Below are positions 7,140 through 13,071 of a DNA stretch of 38,530 nt, piece after piece. This DNA comes from an uncultured Porphyromonadaceae bacterium (GTDB taxonomy: Bacteria; Bacteroidota; Bacteroidia; Bacteroidales; Muribaculaceae). The stretch spans positions 1 through 38,530 of the forward strand of contig CALDIF010000053.1 in the NCBI GenBank assembly GCA_937901905.1. Reading direction: 5' to 3'. The first letter of the stretch is position 1; the number at the start of each line of letters is the position of its first letter. A model generated the notes under the pieces. The model was not told the DNA's origin, did no database searches, and worked only from the letters and a program-made list of their open reading frames with translations. The position numbers and the translations under genes were made by a program.

Positions 7140-7405
7140 GTAGCCTTTTGGCAGTGGGCGAGCGCGGAGTTGAACCGCTGCTCTTGGACAGGGTCGGCTG
7201 ATAAGCATTTTTAGTGACCCCTGCGGCATCGCCCGTCGTGCCGCTCTTTCTCGCTCGGTATGCCCCTGCGGCAACAGGGGCAACAACAAATGAGCATGGG
7301 AATGTTAAAGAAAACTTACGTCAGTTCCTACCGCAGTAACCGTTGAGGCCATAACCCTGCTCGGCTTGACGTGAGCCATGAAACACATTCTACACTTTCA
7401 ATCTA
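7140..7405. other. Phage intergenic region with hairpin and tRNA-like remnant
   Basis: No convincing gene larger than 30 codons fits here. On the minus strand there is a strong hairpin GCCCCTG-TTGCCG-CAGGGGC (about 7262-7282), and TGCCGCAGGGG occurs twice. A tRNA T-arm-like stretch (GCGGTTCAACTCCGC, about 7164-7178) is flanked by GGGCGAT and CTCGCCC, which could pair as an acceptor stem, but no anticodon arm can be formed. Confidence 0.4.
7211..7297 (-). CDS. Possible 28-residue cysteine-rich micro-protein
   Basis: An ATG-started frame encodes MLICCCPCCRRGIPSEKERH and ends at a TAA at 7211. Five cysteines occur within the first nine residues, followed by charged residues and one more Cys, which could form a small zinc-binding knuckle. 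There is no strong initiation signal, and the frame overlaps the hairpin and the tRNA-like stretch, so it may be chance. Confidence 0.2.
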   Translation of the reverse strand: MLICCCPCCRRGIPSEKERHDGRCRRGH

Positions 7406-7852
7406 CTATGAGTAGAGCTCTTGAAAATCCTTGTACTTGTCATCATCGGGCAGAGGGACGGTCGCGCCATGCTCGGTCGCCATATACCCCTGTATCTTGT
7501 TCATGAAGTCGGTCATCTGTCGCTTGGTGAGTTTCGAGGTCTCCACCCACTTGTCGATGACCTGACCGTTGGGCAGCACGACCGGATAGCGGAACATCTC
7601 GCAGAACAGGTCGTGCACGTTGTCTTTGTTCCAGTGATCATCGCCGTAGGTCTTGTTGAAGAAGTTGGCGATGTCGGCGAACCATATCCACAGCAGCGCG
7701 TTCTGGCTGCGAGTGCGCGGCTGCTTACGCTCCCATTGTGCTTTAGGCTCAATGGTGGCCACATAGTCGCCGTTGGGCAGAAAGCCACACACAGCGTCGA
7801 GTGTGCGCCGGTCGGTGACGTGGCCGTTCTCTTTATGCAGGTGGACTATCAT
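7406..7852 (-). CDS. NinB-like phage recombination protein
   Basis: 148 residues. The central part QNALLWIWFADIANFFNKTY with KDNVHDLFCEMFRYPVVLPN and the late motif TSKLTKRQMTDFMNKIQGYM match the arrangement of lambda NinB-like proteins, which bind single-stranded DNA and help Red-like recombination (helical Q-N-x-L-W core, then S/T-K-M/L-x-K-x-x-M-x-x). It lies next to SSB, exonuclease-like and annealing-protein genes, as expected for a recombination cassette. It overlaps the upstream 74-residue gene by 20 bases. The family call is moderately sure. Confidence 0.6.
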   Translation of the reverse strand: MIVHLHKENGHVTDRRTLDAVCGFLPNGDYVATIEPKAQWERKQPRTRSQNALLWIWFADIANFFNKTYGDDHWNKDNVHDLFCEMFRYPVVLPNGQVIDKWVETSKLTKRQMTDFMNKIQGYMATEHGATVPLPDDDKYKDFQELYS

Positions 7853-8057
7853 ACTGCTTCTGCTTTTCGATTAATGCGTCATAGTGTGGCTTATTCTTCG
7901 CCCAAAATTCACGCATATATTGCTCATCGCTGAAACATCGAGCGGACACCGTAATGTATAACAAGTAATATTTGATGCACACTTGGTTCGTCAGGCGTGG
8001 GCGAGGGTCGTCAGCGAACTGGCAACCCTCGTCTGCCATGAATTTCCACATCTCCAT
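7833..8057 (-). CDS. Hypothetical phage protein, 74 aa
   Basis: MEMWKFMADEGCQFADDPRP starts a 74-residue protein. The first half has conserved-looking C and PRPRLTNQVCIKYYLLYITV, the second half is charged and helical (YMREFWAKNKPHYDALIEKQ). The start shares one base with the ssb stop (TGATG), indicating coupled translation. No family is recognised. Its place between ssb and the NinB-like gene suggests a small recombination or replication accessory. Confidence 0.45.
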   Translation of the reverse strand: MEMWKFMADEGCQFADDPRPRLTNQVCIKYYLLYITVSARCFSDEQYMREFWAKNKPHYDALIEKQKQYDSPPA

Positions 8058-8491
8058 CAGAAGGGAATGTTGTCGCTCTGTCCCCAGTAGCCGCCAGGGT
8101 TCTGCTGCGACCGCTGCAGGTTTGCGAATGGCACGTTGGGGTTGCTCTGTTCTTGTGGCTTGCCGCCGAGCAGTTCCATATTATCGAGGTAAATCTCGGT
8201 GACAGTGCGCTCGGTGTTGTCGCGGGCGGTGTACTTGCGAGTGCGCAACTTGCCCTCAATGTAGAGCTTGGTGCCGGCGGTCACATATCGCTGAATGGTC
8301 TCGACAATTCTGCCGTTGGCGACGATGTTGTGCCACTCAGTGCGTTCGGGTACTTGCGTGCCGTCTTTCTTTGTGTAGGCACGGTCGGTGGTGGCGAGGC
8401 TGAATGTTGCGAACTTGGCGCCTCCAGCACCATCTCTGATTTCGGGCGATTTGCCCACGTTGCCAAGTAACGTTACTCGATTTACTGACAT
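8057..8491 (-). CDS. ssb: Single-stranded DNA-binding protein
   Basis: 144 residues with the OB-fold pattern MSVNRVTLLGNVGKSPEIRD, AKFATFSLATTDRAY, ERTEWHNIVANGRIVE and GTKLYIEGKLRTRKY. A Gln/Asn-rich linker follows, and the protein ends DNIPF, the acidic tip that recruits replication and repair partners. It would coat single-stranded phage DNA made by the helicase and exonuclease. It starts four bases after the exonuclease gene and is coupled to the downstream 74-residue gene. Confidence 0.95.
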   Translation of the reverse strand: MSVNRVTLLGNVGKSPEIRDGAGGAKFATFSLATTDRAYTKKDGTQVPERTEWHNIVANGRIVETIQRYVTAGTKLYIEGKLRTRKYTARDNTERTVTEIYLDNMELLGGKPQEQSNPNVPFANLQRSQQNPGGYWGQSDNIPF

Positions 8492-8495
8492 AATC

Positions 8496-9587
8496 TTACT
8501 TTTTTGGTAGAGTTATTAAAATAGATGACTTGGTTTCGGTCTCCTTGATGTATTGCTCGTAGAGGTCGGGGTGGTCGGCTTGGAATTTCTTGCTATCGAA
8601 ACTCTTTCGTGTACTCGCAGCCTTGACCGTTGCTTTGAACACGCCGGTGTCCCAGGACTTGACCCCTGCCGCCTCCATAGCGGCTTTGAGTTTCTCTTTC
8701 AGTGCCGTGCAACGTGCCTCCGCCTCGTCAGCCTGACGCTTGATGTCGGCGATAAGGTTGGTCACGGCGAGCAGCTGCTCCGCGTCGGCTTGTGGTATAA
8801 GCCACTCGCTTGCGTGCATGTCACTTGACGATAATACTCGCATGGTGGGCTTGACTTCCTCGACCTTTGCGGCGAACACCTGCATCTCGGGGTTGAAATA
8901 GGTGAAGCCGCCCCACTCCTGCTTGTGTATCTCGGTTGACAGCAGCTTCTGCACTTGCTCGTCGGGTTTGCGCTCAATGCGCCACAGCTCTCCAGTACCT
9001 TTGCGCATCCAGTTGCCGATAAGTCCCTTGACTTTCCAGCTGGTCTGCCACTCGAACATGAAGGCGTAACAACTCAACTGCCACGACAGGTACTCCTTCA
9101 ACCCCTCGGGACCACCAGGGTAGTAGTCGAGGTTGTTGGTCTTGTGGTCAACGAGGTAGATGTTGCCGTCCTCATCGCCCCAAATGCAGTCAATCTGCGA
9201 GGCGAAATTGCCGTAGTCAACGGTGAACTCGCTCGCAATCGTGAAACACTTGCGAGGCTTGACCTTGCGGTAGCAGGCGAGTTCGGCACTCACATCTTGT
9301 GCGGGCAGTATGCCGGCGGTGGGGTGTTCCTTCTCGGGGAACGTCACCATTTCAATGCCCAACTCGTCCCATGCTTGGATTGCCTTGTGTACGCAGGTTC
9401 CGTAATACCCTGCTTTGGGTATCTGCACCTTTTTCACGAAGTCGGTGGCATCGGGGTAAACACCGAGCAACAACACTGCGTGAATTAATCCAGTGATGCC
9501 CGATAATTCGGCATCGCCTCGGCGGTAGGTATGAGTTGCCTCATCGAAGACTACCGCCGACTGCTTGAGTTCTGCTTTTGTTATCAT
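8496..9587 (-). CDS. PD-(D/E)XK exonuclease-like protein with coiled-coil C-terminus
   Basis: 363 residues. The N-terminal 215 residues resemble the RecB/Cas4-type PD-(D/E)XK nucleases of Bacteroidetes phages: GYYGTCVHKAIQAWDE (helical motif), then SQIDCIWGDEDGNIYLVDHKTNN, giving the D-(x)n-D-H-K catalytic signature, and a Q-L-S-C-Y motif (SWQLSCYAFMF). The C-terminal part (about 265-363) is a coiled coil followed by GVKSWDTGVFKATVKAASTR and DLYEQYIKE, similar to the end of phage Gp157-like proteins. Next to an annealing protein it probably resects double-stranded ends for recombination. Confidence 0.75.
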   Translation of the reverse strand: MITKAELKQSAVVFDEATHTYRRGDAELSGITGLIHAVLLLGVYPDATDFVKKVQIPKAGYYGTCVHKAIQAWDELGIEMVTFPEKEHPTAGILPAQDVSAELACYRKVKPRKCFTIASEFTVDYGNFASQIDCIWGDEDGNIYLVDHKTNNLDYYPGGPEGLKEYLSWQLSCYAFMFEWQTSWKVKGLIGNWMRKGTGELWRIERKPDEQVQKLLSTEIHKQEWGGFTYFNPEMQVFAAKVEEVKPTMRVLSSSDMHASEWLIPQADAEQLLAVTNLIADIKRQADEAEARCTALKEKLKAAMEAAGVKSWDTGVFKATVKAASTRKSFDSKKFQADHPDLYEQYIKETETKSSILITLPKK

Positions 9588-9599
9588 GACCGCTGAATT

Positions 9600-10271
9600 T
9601 TATTGGGGTTTTGGATAAGTCTGCGCCATCTCTTGGAGGGCGGTCATGAACGCTGACCCCTGCTCGGTGGGCACGGTCTTCGAGCATTCACGCCATACTG
9701 CCTCCAGTTCTTCACGGCTCTTGACGGCTCGCATTTTGGCACAAGCCTCGTCAATCTTCTCTTGCAGGGCGTTCTTGGCTTGCTTGGCTTCCTCTTCGGG
9801 GAGGTCTTCACCAGCATAGATGTAGAGTCCGAGTCCGAACATCGCGATGTTCTTGGCAAGACAGCGCATGATTGCCTTGTTGATGTCGAACATGGTCGCA
9901 GCCTCAACTAACTTGTCGCCGTACTTGGTCTTGTAGGAGTAGGGCGTGGCTTTCATCGCTTTGTTGGTGCTGTTCATCACAGGCAGCCACATGGTGATTG
10001 TCTCGCCGTTGATTGTCACGGAGGTCTCGACCATGATGCCGAGTTGGTCATCATTGAGGTAGGGCTTGTCGCCCCAGTGACGCACCTCGTAGCTTGCGTC
10101 AGGGAAGTGTTGCTTGACTTGTCCCCACGCCCACACCCATGAGAGGTATGTCAGGTACTTGTCAGACCCATCGGGGTTCTTCTCGTTGGTTTTCTTCTTC
10201 TCAACGTTTTCGTTGACGTTGATGGCATTCAGTATCTCAAAGACACTTTTCTTAACTTTGGTTTCTGCCAT
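9600..10271 (-). CDS. DUF1071/SAK3-type single-strand annealing protein
   Basis: 223 residues from MAETKVKKSVFEILNAINVN. The motif YLTYLSWVWAWGQVKQHFPD with GIMVETSVTINGETITMWLP and AMKATPYSYKT...INKAIMRCLAKNIAMFGLGL matches DUF1071, which is recognised as a Rad52-like (SAK3) annealing protein family. It anneals complementary strands exposed by the exonuclease. The C-terminal 60 residues are helical and charged. The gene opens the recombination cassette (annealase, exonuclease, SSB, NinB-like) and is driven by composite promoter copy C. Confidence 0.8.
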   Translation of the reverse strand: MAETKVKKSVFEILNAINVNENVEKKKTNEKNPDGSDKYLTYLSWVWAWGQVKQHFPDASYEVRHWGDKPYLNDDQLGIMVETSVTINGETITMWLPVMNSTNKAMKATPYSYKTKYGDKLVEAATMFDINKAIMRCLAKNIAMFGLGLYIYAGEDLPEEEAKQAKNALQEKIDEACAKMRAVKSREELEAVWRECSKTVPTEQGSAFMTALQEMAQTYPKPQ

Positions 10272-10279
10272 AGTTGAAT

Positions 10280-10400
10280 GAATTAAAATGTTTGACTTAT
10301 AGTTATTTGTAATTTTGAATTACACTGTAAAATTAGCGTTTTTAGGCAATAGACGCAAACAGATTGAACTCTATTTTTCGTCAACCAACGCTATTTAACG
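10280..10400 (-). promoter_or_regulatory. Composite phage promoter element, copy C
   Basis: On the minus strand: CGTTAAATAG (10391-10400), a related CGAAAAATAG box (10371-10380), GCTAATTTTACAGTGTAA with the palindrome at 10320-10330, and the leader box AAGTCAAACATTTTAATTC (10280-10298) ahead of the annealase gene. TAATTTTA is a close match to the Bacteroidetes -7 element TAnnTTTG. The 71-bp spacing between palindrome and distal box equals that of copy B. Confidence 0.65.
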
Positions 10401-10674
10401 TAGTTGTCAAAGGTTGTCAAGGCAATAGCGTTAAAAGAGTGCCGCCAGCCGTCACAGCGACGGCACTCACAACTAATTAACTTTCTAATACCATTAACAT
10501 AAACCTTAAAAACTAATACCATGAAGTAGGTAGTGGCTCACCCCGGCGCGAACCGGGCAGGAACTTGGCCGATGTTTGCGGTCGGAAAGGTCACCGCTTC
10601 ACAGCGGCTCACTCCCTTGTGATTGATATAAAGAACGACCACGTTCCCGGCTCTCATGAGCGAGAGCCATACAT
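10401..10674. other. Non-coding phage region with hairpins and short repeats
   Basis: This stretch holds a tandem GTTGTCAA (10403-10420), a hairpin with 7-bp arms AGTGCCG/CGGCACT (10438-10467), and a direct repeat CTAATACCAT (10485-10494 and 10513-10522). The second copy runs into ATGAAGTAG, an aborted plus-strand start. A T-arm-like CCCGG-TTCGCGC stretch on the minus strand (about 10540-10556) and a CCGCT/AGCGG hairpin (about 10600-10615) look like tRNA debris. No protein-coding gene is supported. Confidence 0.4.
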
Positions 10675-10857
10675 TCAGTTCTGCTCGTCCTCCTTATCCC
10701 ACTTCTCGCTCTCCTTGAAGATTATGTTCACGATCCACAGGGCACCTGCACACCAAATGAACCAAAGGAAATAGGTTGAGAGGGGCGCGTCATCGGTCGG
10801 CGTGAAGAACACCGAGAAAAATAAGACGCTTGCCAAGATTGAAAGAAATGTTTTCAT
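10675..10857 (-). CDS. Small membrane protein, 60 aa
   Basis: MKTFLSILASVLFFSVFFTP begins a 60-residue protein with two hydrophobic helices (about 3-19 and 28-47) and a strongly charged tail (KESEKWDKEDEQN). A leader box at 10867-10884 stands at the usual distance from the start, which is good evidence for expression. No family is recognised. Confidence 0.55.
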   Translation of the reverse strand: MKTFLSILASVLFFSVFFTPTDDAPLSTYFLWFIWCAGALWIVNIIFKESEKWDKEDEQN

Positions 10858-10866
10858 TGCTTTGAT

Positions 10867-10884
10867 GAATTAAATGTTTGACTT
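10867..10884 (-). promoter_or_regulatory. Leader box ahead of the 60-aa membrane protein
   Basis: The minus strand reads AAGTCAAACATTTAATTC, then ATCAAAGCA and the ATG at 10857. It is identical to the boxes at 438-455 and 3717-3734. No palindrome or distal GTTAAATAG box lies upstream. Confidence 0.5.
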
Positions 10885-10893
10885 GTGTGGCAC

Positions 10894-11121
10894 CTATTGG
10901 GCAGGTCTGCAATGCTGCAAGACCTGGGCGAGATTGTATCGCCATTTCCCGTTTTGGGCGTTCACCTTGTCGGCGCACTCGATGGCACCCGACAGGTGAA
11001 GCCTCTGAAGTTTACGCTCTCCGCCCACGATATGGGCGGCTTTCGTCTTGCTGACCGTCATCTTTGAGGTTACTGCGAGGATGTTCCCGAGCAGCCTGTT
11101 CTCTATAGCCGCACGTTCCAT
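10894..11121 (-). CDS. Small helix-turn-helix-like protein, 75 aa
   Basis: Starting at MERAAIENRLLGNILAVTSK, the segment KTKAAHIVGGERKLQRLHLS with KVNAQNGKWRYNLAQVLQHC resembles the short DNA-binding unit of excisionase/MerR-like proteins (recognition helix, then a wing with W-R-Y-N). The start shares one base with the stop of the 68-residue gene (TGATG), which supports this start over upstream ones. It could be a phage excisionase or regulator; the similarity is by pattern only. Confidence 0.5.
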   Translation of the reverse strand: MERAAIENRLLGNILAVTSKMTVSKTKAAHIVGGERKLQRLHLSGAIECADKVNAQNGKWRYNLAQVLQHCRPAQ

Positions 11122-11327
11122 CACGCAATTCTTTTGACGATGACTGTACCTTCTTCTTTGTCGGTGAGGGTTGACCACCGGCATCCTGCTTGACGCTCAG
11201 GCATGAGGTGGTTATAAAGAGCCACCCTTATGTAAGGCGTCTTCTCGATGGGGAACTGCACTTCGTCCCCGATGTTCATCTCTCGGATTGTTCCGACGAT
11301 GTTGTCATGTGCGATTGTTGTTTCCAT
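11121..11327 (-). CDS. Hypothetical phage protein, 68 aa
   Basis: METTIAHDNIVGTIREMNIG starts a 68-residue protein. GDEVQFPIEKTPYIRVALYN, then LMPERQAGCRWSTLTDKEEG and VIVKRIA resemble the small regulatory proteins of Bacteroidetes mobile elements in which a sensitivity-to-primer motif (R-x-x-A-Y...G..W) follows a 'V-x-F-P' strand. The start has an AT-rich leader ending TTTATAA. It is coupled to the HTH-like gene downstream. Confidence 0.5.
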   Translation of the reverse strand: METTIAHDNIVGTIREMNIGDEVQFPIEKTPYIRVALYNHLMPERQAGCRWSTLTDKEEGTVIVKRIA

Positions 11328-11448
11328 TTATAAAATGTGTTGATGAATATTCGGTTTGCCGTGAGGCAGGGCATTGCCCCACGGCGGCGCTTTTCTTTCA
11401 GTGGCTTCATTGGTAGGTGGTATGAATAAAGAGAAAAAGAATAGTAAT

Positions 11449-11643
11449 TCAGTGTTTAACCATGTCGTTTTCTCTATATATATGTCCGTGCAATGAGAAC
11501 TGCGTAATACTGGGGCTATTGGTATCTCGATGCTCTTTGACAGGTATATTGATTTTCCTGTATAGTAGTATTCCGAGAAAGTAAATCCGCATTTCATATA
11601 AGCCATCATTGCCCCATGGAAAGTATCTTATTACCTTTATCAT
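11449..11643 (-). CDS. Doubtful small protein, 64 aa
   Basis: A frame starting MIKVIRYFPWGNDGLYEMRI at 11643 lies just downstream of the tRNA-Ser gene on the same strand. It has no recognisable family and overlaps another equally plausible frame. A start 54 bases earlier would run into the tRNA. It is kept at low confidence because the interval otherwise holds nothing. Confidence 0.25.
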   Translation of the reverse strand: MIKVIRYFPWGNDGLYEMRIYFLGILLYRKINIPVKEHRDTNSPSITQFSLHGHIYRENDMVKH

Positions 11644-11665
11644 AATTAGGTTGTCTTGGTTAGAG

Positions 11666-11754
11666 CGGAGACGGCAGGACTCGAACCTGCGCGGCAATTG
11701 TGTCGCCCTGGCGCATTAGCGGTGCGCTCCCTTCACCAACTTGGGTACGTCTCC
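11666..11754 (-). tRNA. tRNA-Ser (anticodon GCU), phage-borne
   Basis: The minus strand forms a complete class II cloverleaf. The acceptor stem is GGAGACG/CGTCTCC with discriminator G, and the D stem is CCC/GGG. The anticodon stem GCGCA/TGCGC has loop CCGCTAA, so the anticodon is GCT. A long variable arm with GGC/GCC pairing is present, and the T arm is GCAGG-TTCGAGT-CCTGC. No CCA is encoded. It reads AGC/AGU codons. Confidence 0.9.
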
Positions 11755-12125
11755 ATTTTGGGGCATTTGTGGCGGCACTGCCCCTCGGTGCCGTGAGAAT
11801 GTTACAGCCACATATATTGTAGAGCTGCGCTCTTAATAATCTGCATTGTTAGTTAATGTCACTGGACGGTCATGTCTGCCGCCGTCCTTCGGCACCAGCC
11901 TTTGGCGTGACTGGGATTTCGCTCACATGATTTATCGCTGGCTCGGATGTCACTCTTATTGCCTTACTGCTCCCCGTTACTCTGCATCACTGCGGCGGAC
12001 GGCTCTCGGCATGGCGTTACTCTCATGCTTGCTCATCGCTCGGCTTGCCGCCGTGCAGTCGGCGGTAGTTCCAACGGATGTCCCACGATGTCAAAGAACT
12101 CTGCTGTCGCCCTTGCGGGCAGTTG
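11755..12125. other. Gap between the two tRNA genes
   Basis: About 370 bases without a supported gene. A hairpin AGAGC/GCTCT lies near 11820-11833, and CGGCA...TGCCG inverted repeats occur near 11772-11793. A plus-strand frame crosses the region but also runs through the antisense of the downstream tRNA-like gene, so it is not accepted. Confidence 0.3.
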
Positions 12126-12204
12126 GTCCGCCGGTGAGAGTCGAACTCACATCTTGCACGCCCCATGAGGGGTGGTGTCGCTCTACCTCTTGAGCTACGG
12201 CGAA
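12126..12204 (-). tRNA. tRNA-Met(CAU)-like gene with an abnormal anticodon arm
   Basis: Acceptor stem TTCGCCG/CGGCGGA, D arm GCTC-AAGAGGTA-GAGC and T arm GTGAG-TTCGACT-CTCAC are all good. Between D and T arms there are 29 bases instead of the 23 of a normal class I tRNA, and the centre folds as CAC-(CA)-CCCC-TCAT-GGGG-C-GTG. T-CAT suggests anticodon CAU, but a 7-base loop on a 5-bp stem cannot be drawn. It may be a degenerate phage tRNA. Confidence 0.5.
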
Positions 12205-12226
12205 AAGGCTGTGGAAGGCTGAGGTG

Positions 12227-12550
12227 TCAGATGTTCTCGACAATCGCGTTTAGAAGTTCTTTGGCTGTCGTGTAACTGCTGATGGGAATGGAGCGGATGA
12301 GTTGCTTCAAGACAGACACCTTTTCTTCCTCCTGCCGCCAGTATCTGCCGAGTCGAAGGCTGGACTCCTTCTCTTCCTTGAGTTTGGCTTGCAGTTCCTC
12401 GTTCTGCTTGGTCAGTGCCTCACGCTCTGCGATGAGGTTTGCGTTGCTCTCCTGCAATTCGCTTAACTCGTTAGCGACTGCGTTCTCATTCTCGGTTGCC
12501 TGTGAGGTGGTCTCGCTGACCTGCTCCTCGGTGAATTTTTCTTTGCTCAT
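12227..12550 (-). CDS. Coiled-coil phage protein, 107 aa
   Basis: From MSKEKFTEEQVSETTSQATE the protein is acidic and polar, then forms one long coiled coil (ELSELQESNANLIAEREALT and following heptads to about residue 80), and ends RSIPISSYTTAKELLNAIVE. The start at 12550 was chosen over upstream ones because of the AT-rich leader (TTTAATAAAAATTTT) just before it. It is the first gene of the leftward early region next to the repressor. The function is unknown. Confidence 0.55.
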   Translation of the reverse strand: MSKEKFTEEQVSETTSQATENENAVANELSELQESNANLIAEREALTKQNEELQAKLKEEKESSLRLGRYWRQEEEKVSVLKQLIRSIPISSYTTAKELLNAIVENI

Positions 12551-12648
12551 AGTCGTAAAATTTTTATTAAATATTTGAATTAAAATCGTTTGCGGTATCA
12601 AAATTTCTTTGTAATTTTGTCCCGTGATTGATAGATAGTGCAAAAGTA

Positions 12649-12662
12649 ATTGAAATTTCAAT
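12649..12662. promoter_or_regulatory. Palindromic operator candidate in the repressor/early intergenic region
   Basis: ATTGAAATTTCAAT is a perfect 14-bp palindrome. A half-site, TTGAAATT, recurs near 12692-12699. On the minus strand the palindrome ends directly before TACTTTTG (a Bacteroidetes -7 element), so binding here would block the leftward early promoter. The adjacent XRE repressor is the natural candidate to bind it. This is inference from position. Confidence 0.5.
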
Positions 12663-12750
12663 ATGATTTATAAAAATCTCAATAAATTTTCTTGAAATTA
12701 AGATTATTTAGGCATTTCGTTAAAATATGTTTACACTAAAGTTTGCGGAT

Positions 12751-13068
12751 ATGATTAGCAGAATTAAGGATTTCATTGCCTTCAATGGCATGACAGATGC
12801 GGCTTTCGCCAAAAAGATTGGAATAAAGCAACCCACACTTTGGAGTCAACTACGAAGTGTTAATGGTCCAAGTGCAGTAACCCTTGAAAACATTGCACGC
12901 GAGTTTCCCAACTTAAACTGCAACTGGCTGCTCCGTGGTGAAGGCGATATGCTCATTGACGAAACAGCCCAAGACAAGCGCATAGACAGCCTTGTGGACG
13001 TCGTGGCCATGCAGCAGGAAATTATCAAGAACCTACAAGAGAAAATCAAACAACTCCAAAACTCATAA
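12751..13068 (+). CDS. XRE-family phage repressor
   Basis: 105 residues from MISRIKDFIAFNGMTDAAFA. The helix-turn-helix is AFAKKIGIKQPTLWSQLRSV followed by PSAVTLENIAREFPNLNCNW, and LLRGEGDML is the hallmark C-terminal edge of small Bacteroidetes CI-like repressors. A coiled-coil tail (VVAMQQEIIKNLQEKIKQLQ) probably dimerises it. It is divergent from the early region and lacks a LexA-like peptidase domain, so induction would not be by RecA-stimulated self-cleavage. The start at 12751 is preferred to an ATG eight codons upstream. Confidence 0.85.
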   Translation: MISRIKDFIAFNGMTDAAFAKKIGIKQPTLWSQLRSVNGPSAVTLENIAREFPNLNCNWLLRGEGDMLIDETAQDKRIDSLVDVVAMQQEIIKNLQEKIKQLQNS

Positions 13069-13071
13069 AAT

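Noticed and set aside
7140..7230. A tRNA gene on the minus strand with GGGCGAT/CTCGCCC ends and a T-arm-like GCGGTTCAACTCCGC
   Set aside because: Six of seven acceptor pairs and four of five T pairs form, but no anticodon stem can be drawn in the 48 bases between, so only a remnant is claimed.
7305..7379. A 24-codon minus-strand frame starting MAHVKPSRVM
   Set aside because: Too short, with no initiation signal or neighbour coupling.
10529..10625. A tRNA-like stretch with CCCGG-TTCGCGC
   Set aside because: No matching 5' acceptor strand exists; GGCTCAC occurs at both ends as a direct repeat, not an inverted one.
11328..11609. A 93-codon minus-strand frame after the tRNA-Ser gene
   Set aside because: It overlaps another frame of equal quality, has no leader signal and no recognisable family; only the 64-residue alternative is listed, at low confidence.
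11846..12193. A 115-codon plus-strand frame
   Set aside because: It runs through the antisense of the tRNA-Met-like gene, has an unusual composition rich in Ser, Arg and Cys, and lacks initiation signals.
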